From Blautia sp. (lineage in GTDB: Bacteria > Bacillota > Clostridia > Lachnospirales > Lachnospiraceae), in assembly GCA_022777285.1 (NCBI GenBank), contig JALFGN010000041.1, forward strand, positions 1 through 54,425: DNA of 54,425 nt, given 5' to 3'. A program made the position numbers and the translations under genes. Below, piece after piece: positions 32,680 to 42,055 of the stretch (positions are counted from its first letter, which is position 1; each line of letters starts with the position of its first letter). The notes under the pieces were generated by a model. The model had not been told where the DNA came from, did not search any database, and saw nothing but the letters and a program-made list of their open reading frames with translations.

Positions 32680-33577
32680 AACAAGAAAGATCAGAAAAAC
32701 AGTCCTCCATATCAGAAGGAAGAGGAGCAGAAAAAAACAGAGGTACTTGCGTGATCGGATGGGTAAATGCAAGTTCGCTCGAATGCAGTGCTACGCGGTT
32801 GATGCGGGAATAATCCGGATTGTACAGATAATCCCCAAGAAGCGGATGGCCCAGATATTGCATATGCACACGAATCTGATGGGTTCTGCCGGTTTCCAGC
32901 TGAAGTTTCACGAGAGAACAATCCTGGCAGGATTTTAATATCTGATAGTGTGTAACTGCCCGTTCTCCATTTTTAAAATCCACACATCGTTCAATGGCAG
33001 AAGCTTCCTTTCTTCCTATGGGTGCATCCAGAGTACCCTGATCGGGGACAGGGGTACCGGCACAGACAGCCAGATAAGTCCGGTGGATCTTTCGTTCTTT
33101 CATCTGATTGGAAAGAATGGATGCGCTTAATGCGTTTTTGGCAATGATCAGAAGACCGGTAGTATCGCGATCCAGCCGATTGATACAGCGAAAAACAAAA
33201 GCTTCCCCCTGTTTTTCATAGTAGGAAGCAACTCCATTTGCGAGTGTATTTTCATAATTGTTTATGGAAGGATGTACCGGCATATCTGCAGCTTTGTTCA
33301 GAACCAGAATATCCTGGTCTTCATAGACAACATTCAGGGGAAGTGAGACTGGAACAATGTGTTCCGAAGCAGTATTTTCTTCCAGATGAATGGTCATGAT
33401 ATCTCCTTCAGAAAGCGGTGTTTTTACATAGGCCCACTGGTCATTGACCAGAATTCCCTTTCTTGTTTTCTTTAGCTGTATGATAATCTGGCGGGAATAG
33501 CCCCGTTCTTTTAAAAAGGATTCCACCGTACTGGGGGAATCCTTTTTGGTAATGTGATAAATAAATGTTCGATTCAC
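32678..33577 (-). CDS. RluA-family pseudouridine synthase
   Basis: A 299-residue enzyme isomerising uridines in rRNA or tRNA. An S4-like N-terminal domain (SFLKERGYSRQIIIQLKKTRKGILVN) comes before the catalytic domain. The catalytic motif RLDRDTTGLLI holds the essential Asp. RTHQIRVHMQYLGHPLLGDYLY is the second signature. It starts at GTG with AGGAG 7 bp upstream and lies 9 bp after potCD on the same strand, so it is transcribed as a rider on the polyamine operon. The target base is unknown. Confidence 0.92.
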   Translation of the reverse strand: MNRTFIYHITKKDSPSTVESFLKERGYSRQIIIQLKKTRKGILVNDQWAYVKTPLSEGDIMTIHLEENTASEHIVPVSLPLNVVYEDQDILVLNKAADMPVHPSINNYENTLANGVASYYEKQGEAFVFRCINRLDRDTTGLLIIAKNALSASILSNQMKERKIHRTYLAVCAGTPVPDQGTLDAPIGRKEASAIERCVDFKNGERAVTHYQILKSCQDCSLVKLQLETGRTHQIRVHMQYLGHPLLGDYLYNPDYSRINRVALHSSELAFTHPITQVPLFFSAPLPSDMEDCFSDLSC

Positions 33578-33586
33578 GCGTTTCTC

Positions 33587-35458
33587 CTAATTGGACTTTA
33601 CTTTGTTCCAGAGTTCATTATAGTAAGAGTCTGCTTCATCACCAAGGAAACGGAAGGTCTCACAGTCCTTCAGATCCTCTGCGGAAGGAAAGAGAACGGA
33701 ACTGTTTCGGATACTTTCGTCCTCAATCAGTGCTCTTGCAGCAGTATTTGGTGTAGCATAGGTAATGTATTCAAAATTCATCAGAGCAATGTCCGGGCGA
33801 CAGAGAAAATTAATAAATGCCTCTGCGTTTTCTTTGTTTTTTGCATTGGCAGGAATGACCCAGGAATCGATCCATACGTTGGAACCTTCTTTTGGAATTA
33901 CATATTCCAGATCGGGATTTTCTCTTTGGGTGTAAAGGGCTTCTCCGGAATAAATCACACCCAGTGCAGCTTCATTTCCGATCATTTTGTCACGTACCTG
34001 ATCCACAACATATGCCTGAACAAGCGGTTTTTGTTCGATCAGATCATCGGTGGCCTGAATCAGCTCATCTACTTCCAGAGAGTTCAGGGAATAACCAAGA
34101 CGCTTCAGGGCAACTGCGAAAGCATCCCGGACAGAATCCTGCATCAGGATGCTGTCTGCGTATTTGGGATTCCATAAAATATCCCAACTGTCAACCGGAT
34201 CATCCACCATTGTCTTATTATAAAGAATTCCTACGGTTCCCACACAGTAGGGAACGGAATATTTGTTTTCCGGGTCAAAGCTCTGGCTTTGTTCCAGATA
34301 GGTGGGATCAATATTTTTGAGGTTCGGAACATTGTCCCAGTTGATCTCTGCCAGAAGATTATTTTCCCGCATACGCTGGATCATATAGTCGGAAGGACAG
34401 ACCACATCGTAGGCAATGGCGCCGGACAGAATCTTCGGATACATGATTTCGTTTGTTTCGAATTCCTCATAAATCACCTGGATTCCGGTTTCTTCTGTAA
34501 ACAGATCAAGAACCTCCGGATCAAGATATTCCCCCCAGTTATAGACAATGACCTGTTTCTCGGATACAGAGCCTGTCGTGCGCAGATGATGGAAAAATCC
34601 GGTTACTGTGACGAAAAGAATCATGGCAGCCGGGATGACCTGATACAAAGGTGCTTTCCGTTTCTTTTTGGCAGAGGCAGAGACTGCTTTTTTATCTGTT
34701 TCTTTTGGAGAGATGTTGATCAGAATCATGATCACCATAACAGAAAGAAACAGTAAAGTGGAAAGTGCATACATTTCCGGACGAATTCCCTTGCGGACTT
34801 CCGAATAAATCTTTGTGGAAAGGGTATCCACACCAGGTCCCTTGGTAAAATGGGTAATGATAAAATCATCCAGAGACATGGTGAATGTCATAAGAAAGCC
34901 GGATAATACACCGGGGAGAATATCCGGAAAGACCACTCTCATAAATGCCTGAAAAGGACCGGCGCCAAGATCTCTGGCTGCCTCATAGGTTCGTTTATTG
35001 GTCTGTTTCAGCTTTGGCATAACACTCAGAATCGCATAGGGAATATTGAATGTAATATGTGCGATGAGAATCGTGGAAAAGCCAAGGGTGAACCGGCAGG
35101 CAATAAACAGAAGCATCAGGGAGATACCGGTAACGATATCCGAATTCAGTACCGGTATATTGGTCACACCCATGATTACCGTACGCCATTTGGCTTTCAT
35201 TGCAGTAATTCCGATTGCTGCACAGGTTCCGATCAAAGTGGCGATGAGCGCAGAAAGAAATGCAATCGCAAGGGTATTATACAAAGCACTCATGATGGCT
35301 TCGTCCTGAAACAGGGATCGGTACCATTTCAAAGTAAATCCACCCCATTTGGAGCGTGATTTGGATGAATTGAAAGAAAGTACGATCAAAGTTCCGATTG
35401 GGGCATACATCAGCAGCAGAATCAGCCCGAGATAAATATTTCTGGCAGTTTTCTTCAT
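33587..35458 (-). CDS. potCD: Fused spermidine/putrescine permease and binding protein PotC-PotD
   Basis: A 623-residue fusion. Residues 1-260 are the PotC permease with about six helices and the EAA-type loop (YEAARDLGAGPFQAFMRVVFPDILPG). A basic linker (SAKKKRKAP) and one further membrane helix near 285-300 follow. From about residue 315 comes a PotD-like substrate-binding domain (VIVYNWGEYLDPEVLDLFTEETG; DVVCPSDYMIQRM; YSGEALY; WVIPANAKN). The binding protein is thus tethered by its own helix instead of a lipid. It overlaps potB by one base (TGATG). With PotA and PotB it makes a complete polyamine importer. Confidence 0.95.
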   Translation of the reverse strand: MKKTARNIYLGLILLLMYAPIGTLIVLSFNSSKSRSKWGGFTLKWYRSLFQDEAIMSALYNTLAIAFLSALIATLIGTCAAIGITAMKAKWRTVIMGVTNIPVLNSDIVTGISLMLLFIACRFTLGFSTILIAHITFNIPYAILSVMPKLKQTNKRTYEAARDLGAGPFQAFMRVVFPDILPGVLSGFLMTFTMSLDDFIITHFTKGPGVDTLSTKIYSEVRKGIRPEMYALSTLLFLSVMVIMILINISPKETDKKAVSASAKKKRKAPLYQVIPAAMILFVTVTGFFHHLRTTGSVSEKQVIVYNWGEYLDPEVLDLFTEETGIQVIYEEFETNEIMYPKILSGAIAYDVVCPSDYMIQRMRENNLLAEINWDNVPNLKNIDPTYLEQSQSFDPENKYSVPYCVGTVGILYNKTMVDDPVDSWDILWNPKYADSILMQDSVRDAFAVALKRLGYSLNSLEVDELIQATDDLIEQKPLVQAYVVDQVRDKMIGNEAALGVIYSGEALYTQRENPDLEYVIPKEGSNVWIDSWVIPANAKNKENAEAFINFLCRPDIALMNFEYITYATPNTAARALIEDESIRNSSVLFPSAEDLKDCETFRFLGDEADSYYNELWNKVKSN

Positions 35459-36273
35459 CAGAACATCCCCCCTTCCCCATCTTTATCGTACTTGGTGGTG
35501 ACGACCATACTGATCAGAATGAATACCATAAGTACCAGAGACAGACCGCTTCCTACATGCCAGTTACTGCCCTGTTTGAATTTCTGCTCGATTACATTCC
35601 CAATCAGAAGAATCTTGCTGCCGCCCAACAAATCGGAAATGACGAAGGTAGTCAGAGCCGGGACGAAAACCATAATGATGCCGCTCATGACACCGGGAAG
35701 GCTCAGAGGAAAAATGATTTTACGGAATGTATAAACCTCTGTGGCTCCAAGATCTCTTGCTGCGGAAATAACATCTTTATCGATCTTTGACAGCACATTG
35801 TACAGCGGGAGAACCATAAAAGGCAGGAAGTTGTAAACCATACCAAGTACAATGGCATAAGGGGTATTGATGAGCTGAACAGCAGGAAGATGGAAAAAAC
35901 CAAGAATCTGGTTAATGATTCCGTTTTTCTCCAGCAAGGTCTGCCAGGCAAGGGTACGAAGCAGAAAATTCATCCACATAGGAAGAATAAAAATCAGGAC
36001 AATAAATCCATGCTGACTTACATTCATATTGGTCAGCATCAATGCCAGGGGGTATGCCAGCAGCAGACAGATGATGGTACTGATCAGGGAAAGCAGGAGA
36101 GAAAGACAAAGCGCCTTGAAATTCTCTACAGTTCCGATGGCGAGCAGATTTTCAAATGTCAGATGTCCCTCGGTGTTGGTAAGTCCGTAATAAACCACCA
36201 TAGCCAACGGGATGATGATAAAAGCCGATGCCCATAAAAGATAAGGGCCGGAAAGCAATTTTTTCTTATTCAT
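35458..36273 (-). CDS. potB: Spermidine/putrescine ABC permease PotB
   Basis: A 271-residue inner-membrane permease (PF00528) with six predicted helices. The typical start is [27 protein letters not shown], the coupling loop is [24 protein letters not shown], and FVISDLLGG lies near the end. It overlaps potA by 8 bp and potCD by 1 bp. It is the second membrane subunit of the polyamine importer. Confidence 0.95.
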   Translation of the reverse strand: MNKKKLLSGPYLLWASAFIIIPLAMVVYYGLTNTEGHLTFENLLAIGTVENFKALCLSLLLSLISTIICLLLAYPLALMLTNMNVSQHGFIVLIFILPMWMNFLLRTLAWQTLLEKNGIINQILGFFHLPAVQLINTPYAIVLGMVYNFLPFMVLPLYNVLSKIDKDVISAARDLGATEVYTFRKIIFPLSLPGVMSGIIMVFVPALTTFVISDLLGGSKILLIGNVIEQKFKQGSNWHVGSGLSLVLMVFILISMVVTTKYDKDGEGGMF

Positions 36274-37339
36274 TCACTCCTATGGCCTCCTCATCTTCGG
36301 ATTCCGGTTTGTTCATGATCTGGATATCGAAAGGATCCACGTGGATACCCACTTCCTTTCCGACAGGGAACATATCTGTGCTGTGAACCAGCCATTCAAA
36401 GCCGTTTGCCTGGACTTCCATTTCGTAATGCACGCCTTTAAAAATCAGGTGGCTGACAACACCCTGGATGGTACCCAGTTCCGGTTCTACAAGATCCACA
36501 TCTTCCGGTCGGATGACCACATCCACCGGTTTGTTGTGTCCAAAACCAACATCCACACAAGGAAATTTGGCTCCAAGAATCTCCACTAGTCTGTCTTGCA
36601 GCATAATACCTTCGATAATATTGCTTTCACCGATGAAATCAGCTACAAAAGCATTCTGGGGTTCATTGTAGATATCTTCCGGAGATCCCATCTGCTGGAT
36701 ATAACCCTGATTCATAACAACAATGGTGTCTGACATGGTCAGTGCCTCTTCCTGATCGTGTGTAACATAAATAAAAGTGATGCCAAGTTCATTTTTCAGA
36801 CGGATCAGTTCGTACTGCATGTCCTGACGGAGCTTCAAGTCCAGGGCACCCAGTGGTTCATCCAGAAGCAGAAGACGTGGTTCATTTACAATGGCACGTG
36901 CAATAGCGATTCGTTGCTGCTGTCCGCCGCTCAGGGAATCTGGAAGACGGTTTTCATAACCCTCCAGATTGACCAGCTTCAGGGCATATTTTATTTTATC
37001 TCTGATGTAAGCGTCGCTCTTTCCGGAAATCTTTAATCCGAAAGCAATGTTTTCTTCTACGCTCATATGAGAGAATAAAGCATATTTCTGAAACACCGTG
37101 TTCAGATTTCTCTTGTTTGGCGGAAGATTGGTGATATCCTTCCCGTCAAAAATTACCTGACCGCTGTCAGGGGATTCAAAACCACCCAGTATACGTAGAG
37201 TTGTGGTTTTGCCGCAGCCGCTTGGACCAAGCAAAGTGAGAAATTCATTCTCATGGATAGAAAGATTCAGATCGTCCAGAACCAGCTGTCCGTCAAATCC
37301 TTTTGAAATGTGAATCAAGTCCACAAGTGTAGGTTTCAT
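36266..37339 (-). CDS. potA: Spermidine/putrescine ABC transporter ATPase PotA
   Basis: A 357-residue ATPase powering polyamine import. Walker A is GPSGCGKTT (near residue 40), the signature is [19 protein letters not shown], Walker B is [12 protein letters not shown] and the switch histidine is in [11 protein letters not shown]-terminal TOBE domain follows from about residue 270 ([13 protein letters not shown]), as expected for this family. It is the first gene of potA-potB-potCD-rluA, with a promoter 55 bp upstream. Confidence 0.96.
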   Translation of the reverse strand: MKPTLVDLIHISKGFDGQLVLDDLNLSIHENEFLTLLGPSGCGKTTTLRILGGFESPDSGQVIFDGKDITNLPPNKRNLNTVFQKYALFSHMSVEENIAFGLKISGKSDAYIRDKIKYALKLVNLEGYENRLPDSLSGGQQQRIAIARAIVNEPRLLLLDEPLGALDLKLRQDMQYELIRLKNELGITFIYVTHDQEEALTMSDTIVVMNQGYIQQMGSPEDIYNEPQNAFVADFIGESNIIEGIMLQDRLVEILGAKFPCVDVGFGHNKPVDVVIRPEDVDLVEPELGTIQGVVSHLIFKGVHYEMEVQANGFEWLVHSTDMFPVGKEVGIHVDPFDIQIMNKPESEDEEAIGVNE

Positions 37340-37393
37340 GGGCGTTCTCCTTAGGTAAAATATAATAATAAATCTTTAAAGGTTTTAAAAATT

Positions 37394-37421
37394 ATTATAC
37401 TAGAACAGGGGGGCATGTCAA
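37394..37421 (-). promoter_or_regulatory. Promoter of the potABCD operon
   Basis: On the minus strand TTGACA (37421-37416), 16 bp, TATAAT (37399-37394): two consensus hexamers. It diverges from the lactonase promoter. Confidence 0.85.
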
Positions 37422-37464
37422 TAGCATTATCGTGAGAAATGTTTGTGAAATCGCAGGATTTGCA

Positions 37465-37493
37465 TTGTATAAGAAAAAACTTTGTGGTAGAAT
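37465..37493 (+). promoter_or_regulatory. Promoter of the lactonase-corA-pyk operon
   Basis: TTGTAT (37465-37470), 17 bp, TAGAAT (37488-37493). The leader of about 70 nt contains a small CCGG/CCGG hairpin around 37514-37530. Confidence 0.6.
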
Positions 37494-37569
37494 GTGTCTA
37501 GAACTCGGGCAGTTCCGGAAGGGATCGCCCGGAAGAAAAAACAGAAAGAAGACAGGAGGGTATTGCAAA

Positions 37570-38631
37570 ATGAAAGAAAAGTATGTTGCTTATGTTGGAA
37601 CGTATACCCATGGAAGCAGTATCGGAATTCATTTATACGATGTTGATGTTGAAGAAGGAACCTTGAAAGAGAGAAAGGTTATCCCTGTAAATAATTCCTC
37701 TCATCTGGCTATTTCACTGAACGGGAAATATCTTTATTCCATAGCGGATGAGGGAGTTGCCGTATTTTCCATAGCACCCGATGGAGATCTTACTTTTATT
37801 AATAAAGTAGATATCGACGGCATGAGAGGCTGTCATCTTTCCACCGATAAGGCAGGAAAATATCTGTATGTTGCGGGATATCATGATGGAAAAGTTACAG
37901 TCGTGCATACACACAAAGACGGACGTCTGGGCAGTGTGATGGATGGTGTGTATCATAAAGGCCTTGGCAGTGTGGCAGAGAGAAACTTCCGTCCGCATGT
38001 AAGCTGCGTGCGTCCGACTCCGGATGGTAAATATCTGTGTGCGGTTGATAATGGAATCGATCAGATTAAAATTTATCGTGCAAATGCAAGAACAAGCAAG
38101 CTGGAACTGATCGATGTGCTCCGCTGTGTCAGAGAGTCCGGCCCGAAACTGATTAAATTCAGTCCGAATGGTAAATTTGCATATGTAAATTATGAGCTGA
38201 AGAATGAGATACAGGTGTACAAATACGACGGAAGCGGAAAGAATCCGGAATTCAAACTTCTTCAGACAGAGAGTACTTTGGCATCTCATGATGATGAAGA
38301 GCATGACGCAACATCCGGTATGTGTCTGTCAGCAGATGGAGAATATTTATTCTGTTCTACCGCAGGGGAAGATACCGTTGCCATGTATAGAGCAGACCAG
38401 GAAACCGGTCATATTGAAAAACAGTTTATTCTTCCGATCAGCGGCGAATATCCGAAAGATCTGGATGTATTCCCGGATGGAAAACATCTGGCAGTTGTAA
38501 ATCATGAGTCCAACTCCATCACAACATTTACGATTGATTATGAGAATAAGATTCTGATGATGAAGGGAAAACCGCTCAGTGTGGAAACTCCGAACAGTAT
38601 TATTTTCCACAAATGTGAAGAAACTGAATAA
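37570..38631 (+). CDS. Lactonase-family seven-bladed propeller (6-phosphogluconolactonase-like)
   Basis: A 353-residue beta-propeller (PF10282) related to E. coli YbhE/Pgl, which opens 6-phosphogluconolactone. The repeat blades are visible as SLNGKYLYSIAD, DKAGKYLYVAGY, TPDGKYLCAVDN, SPNGKFAYVNYE, SADGEYLFCST and FPDGKHLAVVN. NFRPHVSCVRPTPDG and EEHDATSGMCLS are family signatures near the active site. The ATG at 37570 has AGGAGGG upstream; longer in-frame ORF starts run into the promoter. It opens a four-gene operon ending in pyruvate kinase, which suits a sugar-catabolic role. Confidence 0.88.
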   Translation: MKEKYVAYVGTYTHGSSIGIHLYDVDVEEGTLKERKVIPVNNSSHLAISLNGKYLYSIADEGVAVFSIAPDGDLTFINKVDIDGMRGCHLSTDKAGKYLYVAGYHDGKVTVVHTHKDGRLGSVMDGVYHKGLGSVAERNFRPHVSCVRPTPDGKYLCAVDNGIDQIKIYRANARTSKLELIDVLRCVRESGPKLIKFSPNGKFAYVNYELKNEIQVYKYDGSGKNPEFKLLQTESTLASHDDEEHDATSGMCLSADGEYLFCSTAGEDTVAMYRADQETGHIEKQFILPISGEYPKDLDVFPDGKHLAVVNHESNSITTFTIDYENKILMMKGKPLSVETPNSIIFHKCEETE

Positions 38632-38663
38632 GAATACATTCATGGGATACGAAGGGAGACACC

Positions 38664-39605
38664 ATGATCAGAATTTTTAAAACTATTGATGGAAAAATGC
38701 ACCAGATGGAAGAAGCATGCGAAGGATGCTGGGTTGCACTTACAGACCCTACAGCTACGGAGATTTTTGAAATCTGTAACAGATATCAGATCGAAGTGGA
38801 TGATCTGCGTGCCCCTCTGGATGAAGAAGAACGCTCCCGTATTGAAGTGGAAGACAATTATACATTGATTCTTGTGGATACACCAATTATTGAAGAACGA
38901 GGAGACAAGGACTGGTTCGGAACCATTCCTCTGTCGATCATTGTGACAAAGGAGATGATTTTTACTGTTTGTCTGGAGGATATCTCCGTTCTTGGAAAAT
39001 TTATGGACGGACGTGTACGAAATTTTTATACGTATATGAAAACACGGTTTATTCTTCAGATTCTGTATAACAATGCAAGTATGTTCCTGCATTATCTGCG
39101 TATTATAGATAAAAAGAGTGAAGAAGTGGAGGAAAAACTCCACGCTTCTACCAGAAATCAGGAACTGATCGAGCTTCTGGAACTGGAAAAATCTCTGGTA
39201 TACTTTATCACTTCCCTGCGTGCAAATGAGGTGGTACTGGAAAAGATGTTAAAAGTGGAAAGCATCAAACAGTATCCGGATGACACAGAACTTCTGGAAG
39301 ATGTTATCGTGGAAAATAAACAGGCCATTGAGATGGCCAATATTTACAGTGGTATTTTAAGTGGAATGACAGATGCATTTGCATCTGTCATATCCAACAA
39401 TCTGAATATTGTCATGAAATTTCTGGCTACAGTTACCATCGTTATGTCCATACCGACTATGATATTCAGTGCTTATGGCATGAATGTGAAGTCAGCAGGA
39501 ATGCCCTTTGCAGACAGTCCCTATGGTTTCGCGATCGTTATCGCCATATCTCTGGTTCTGAGTCTGGTGGTTGCGTTGATTTTTTCAAAAAAAGATTTAT
39601 TTTAA
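38664..39605 (+). CDS. CorA-family Mg2+/divalent cation transporter
   Basis: A 313-residue CorA-type channel (PF01544). A long acidic cytoplasmic N-terminal part rich in helices is followed by two C-terminal membrane helices. Between them is the signature, here YGMNV, which serves as the pore selectivity motif. A second membrane helix and a short basic tail (SKKDLF) end the protein, as in other family members. It sits 32 bp after the lactonase gene and 18 bp before a rhomboid-like gene. It could carry Mg2+ needed by the pyruvate kinase of the same operon (inference). Confidence 0.92.
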   Translation: MIRIFKTIDGKMHQMEEACEGCWVALTDPTATEIFEICNRYQIEVDDLRAPLDEEERSRIEVEDNYTLILVDTPIIEERGDKDWFGTIPLSIIVTKEMIFTVCLEDISVLGKFMDGRVRNFYTYMKTRFILQILYNNASMFLHYLRIIDKKSEEVEEKLHASTRNQELIELLELEKSLVYFITSLRANEVVLEKMLKVESIKQYPDDTELLEDVIVENKQAIEMANIYSGILSGMTDAFASVISNNLNIVMKFLATVTIVMSIPTMIFSAYGMNVKSAGMPFADSPYGFAIVIAISLVLSLVVALIFSKKDLF

Positions 39606-39623
39606 GATAAATGAGGAAAAAAT

Positions 39624-40478
39624 ATGAATTTTTTAAATAAAATGGAACGGAAGTTTGGCAGATATGCAATTCCGAACCTGACAAAGTACATTATCTTGTG
39701 TTATGTCATAGGATATGTACTTTATTTTCTTCAAAATGTTACAAACGTATCTGTCTTTGCTTATCTTGTACTCAGTCCCATGCATGTCCTGCATGGACAG
39801 ATCTGGCGTCTGATAAGCTGGGTTCTGATACCTCCGTCAGGATTGAATCTCTTTACGATTATCATGCTGCTGTTTTATTATTCTCTGGGAACTGCACTGG
39901 AAAAGACCTGGGGAGATTTCCGGTATAATGTATATGTTTTCAGCGGCGTTCTCTTTACGATCATTGGGTCATTTCTCCTTTATTTTATCGGAGGACCGGA
40001 GATGTCTTTGTACGGGGCAGCATCGATTTCTACGTATTATATCAATCTTTCAATTTTTCTGGCTTTTGCAGCCAGTTATCCGGATATGCAGGTACTTCTT
40101 TATTTTGTGATTCCTGTGAAGATCAAATGGATGGCGTATCTGGATATTGCCTATCTGGCATATGCGTTTGTCAGTGCATCGGGATACAGTGCATGGCCAG
40201 TACGCATGACCATTCTTGCTTCCTTGCTGAATTTTATCATTTTCTTCTTTGGAACCAGAAATTACAACCATATGAGACCGGGAGAGATTCACAGAAGGCA
40301 GCAGTTTAAGAAAGCAGTCCATCCGAAGATGGCACCGGGAGTAACCAAGCATAAATGTGCGATCTGCGGAAGAACAGAGAAGGACGGAGAACATCTGGAA
40401 TTTCGCTTCTGCTCCAAATGCAACGGCAATTATGAATATTGCCAGGATCACTTATTTACACACGAGCATATCAAATGA
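39624..40478 (+). CDS. Rhomboid-like membrane protein with C-terminal zinc ribbon, probably inactive
   Basis: A 284-residue protein with about six membrane helices and a rhomboid-like layout. The HGQIWRLISWVLIP stretch resembles the rhomboid L1 WR motif, and LGTALEKTWGDFRYNVYVFSG follows as in helix 2. The expected GxSG serine motif is replaced by YGAASIS, and no matching His motif is seen in the last helix. Proteolytic activity is therefore unlikely. After a basic loop, the tail has CAICG, CSKCN, YCQDH and HEH, a probable zinc-binding ribbon. It sits between corA and pyk in a tight operon (18 and 10 bp gaps). Function unknown. Confidence 0.78.
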   Translation: MNFLNKMERKFGRYAIPNLTKYIILCYVIGYVLYFLQNVTNVSVFAYLVLSPMHVLHGQIWRLISWVLIPPSGLNLFTIIMLLFYYSLGTALEKTWGDFRYNVYVFSGVLFTIIGSFLLYFIGGPEMSLYGAASISTYYINLSIFLAFAASYPDMQVLLYFVIPVKIKWMAYLDIAYLAYAFVSASGYSAWPVRMTILASLLNFIIFFFGTRNYNHMRPGEIHRRQQFKKAVHPKMAPGVTKHKCAICGRTEKDGEHLEFRFCSKCNGNYEYCQDHLFTHEHIK

Positions 40479-40488
40479 GGAGGATTTT

Positions 40489-41925
40489 ATGCGCAGGACA
40501 AAAATTGTATGTACCATGGGCCCGAACACAGACAAAAAGACAGTGATGAAAGCACTTGTGAAAAACGGAATGGATGTGGCAAGATTTAACTTTTCACATG
40601 GAGACCATGAGGAACACAAAAACCGTATGAATCTGTTGAAGAATGTACGGGAAGAACTGGATAAACCAGTAGCGATTCTTCTGGATACCAAAGGACCGGA
40701 AATTCGTACCGGATTGCTGGAAGGTGGAAAAAAAGTCATGCTGCAAAGCGGTGGAACCTTTACCCTCTATATGGACGAAAGAACAGGGAATGAAGAAGGA
40801 TGTTCCATCACGTATCCCGGACTTGTCAAAGAAGTAAAGAAAGGAAACCGGATTCTGATTGATGATGGTCTGATTGAATTGCTGGTAGATACCGTTAAAA
40901 AGGATGAAATCGTATGTCAGATCGTAAACGGAGGCGAACTGGGACAGAGAAAAGGAGTAAATGTACCGAATGTACAAGTAAAGCTTCCGGCGATTACAGA
41001 AAAAGACAGAGAAGATATTCTTTTTGGAATCTCTCAGGATATTGATTTTATTGCAGCCTCCTTTGTGCGTAATGCAACTGCAGTAAATGAAATCCGCAAG
41101 ATCCTTACAGAGAATCATGCAGAGCATATCGCGATTATTGCAAAGATTGAAAATGCAGAAGGTGTGGATAATATTGATGAGATCATTGATGCAGCAGATG
41201 GCATCATGGTAGCAAGAGGTGATCTGGGTGTGGAAATTCCGCCTCAGGAAGTTCCGCATATTCAGAAGATCATTATTCAGAAATGCAATGAGAAATATGT
41301 ACCGGTTATTACTGCAACCCAGATGTTGGATTCTATGATCCGTAATCCACGTCCGACCCGTGCAGAAGTAGGAGATGTTGCAAATGCGATCTATGACGGT
41401 ACCGATGCAGTTATGCTTTCCGGGGAAACAGCAGCAGGAAAATATCCGGTAGAAGCGTTGAAAATGATGGGAGAAATCGCAGAAAATACAGAGCAGTATG
41501 TGGATTATGACCGTTATGTCAAACACAGAAAAATGGATTCCAAGACCATTATTTCCAGTGCCATCGGAATTGCTTCTGTACGTACTGCCAGAAATATCAA
41601 TGCATCCTGTATTATCGTTCCTACCATGTTTGGTGCAACGGCTCGTCTGGTTTCCAGCTTCCGTCCTCCTATGCCGATTTATGCGATCACACCAAATGAG
41701 TCGGTACAGCACAAGATGCAGCTTTACTGGGGCGTAAAACCTCTGAAAGGATATACAAAAGATTCGACAGAACATATCCTGATCACTGCAATGGAGACGG
41801 TTAAGAGAAAACGCCTTGTGAAGAAAGGCCAGCTGGCAGTCTTTACAGCAGGAGATCCGGCTACGAACAGCAGTATCCGAGAAGGAAATGTGACAAATAT
41901 GCTTCAGGTAATGGAAGTAAAATAA
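40489..41925 (+). CDS. pyk: Pyruvate kinase
   Basis: A 478-residue glycolytic enzyme converting phosphoenolpyruvate and ADP to pyruvate and ATP. It begins RRTKIVCTMGPNT, with NFSHGDH, LDTKGPEIRTG and the metal-site segment IIAKIENAEGVDNIDEI. MVARGDLGVEIP, TQMLDSMIRNPRPTRAEVGDVANAI and the C-terminal effector domain are also present. The extra PEP-utiliser domain of some Firmicutes is absent. The ATG at 40489 sits behind GAGGAGG. It is last in the lactonase-corA-rhomboid-pyk operon. Confidence 0.97.
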   Translation: MRRTKIVCTMGPNTDKKTVMKALVKNGMDVARFNFSHGDHEEHKNRMNLLKNVREELDKPVAILLDTKGPEIRTGLLEGGKKVMLQSGGTFTLYMDERTGNEEGCSITYPGLVKEVKKGNRILIDDGLIELLVDTVKKDEIVCQIVNGGELGQRKGVNVPNVQVKLPAITEKDREDILFGISQDIDFIAASFVRNATAVNEIRKILTENHAEHIAIIAKIENAEGVDNIDEIIDAADGIMVARGDLGVEIPPQEVPHIQKIIIQKCNEKYVPVITATQMLDSMIRNPRPTRAEVGDVANAIYDGTDAVMLSGETAAGKYPVEALKMMGEIAENTEQYVDYDRYVKHRKMDSKTIISSAIGIASVRTARNINASCIIVPTMFGATARLVSSFRPPMPIYAITPNESVQHKMQLYWGVKPLKGYTKDSTEHILITAMETVKRKRLVKKGQLAVFTAGDPATNSSIREGNVTNMLQVMEVK

Positions 41926-41953
41926 TAAAGAAAAGAAATCTTATGAAAATGAA

Positions 41954-41992
41954 GAAAAGGCTGTCTGAAAAAAAGGGCAGCCTTTTCTTTTT
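41954..41992 (+). terminator. Terminator after pyk
   Basis: GAAAAGGCTG pairs with CAGCCTTTTC around a 14-nt loop, followed by TTTTT. Confidence 0.85.
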
Positions 41993-42055
41993 GTCTCCTT
42001 TACACAGCCGAAAAAACACGGTATGCTATGATACAGGAAAAGGAGAGCGATTAAG

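Noticed and set aside
40594-41775. 393-codon minus-strand frame opposite pyruvate kinase
   Set aside because: Cys/His/Ile-rich low-complexity translation typical of an antisense shadow; no ribosome site, and pyk is certain on the other strand.
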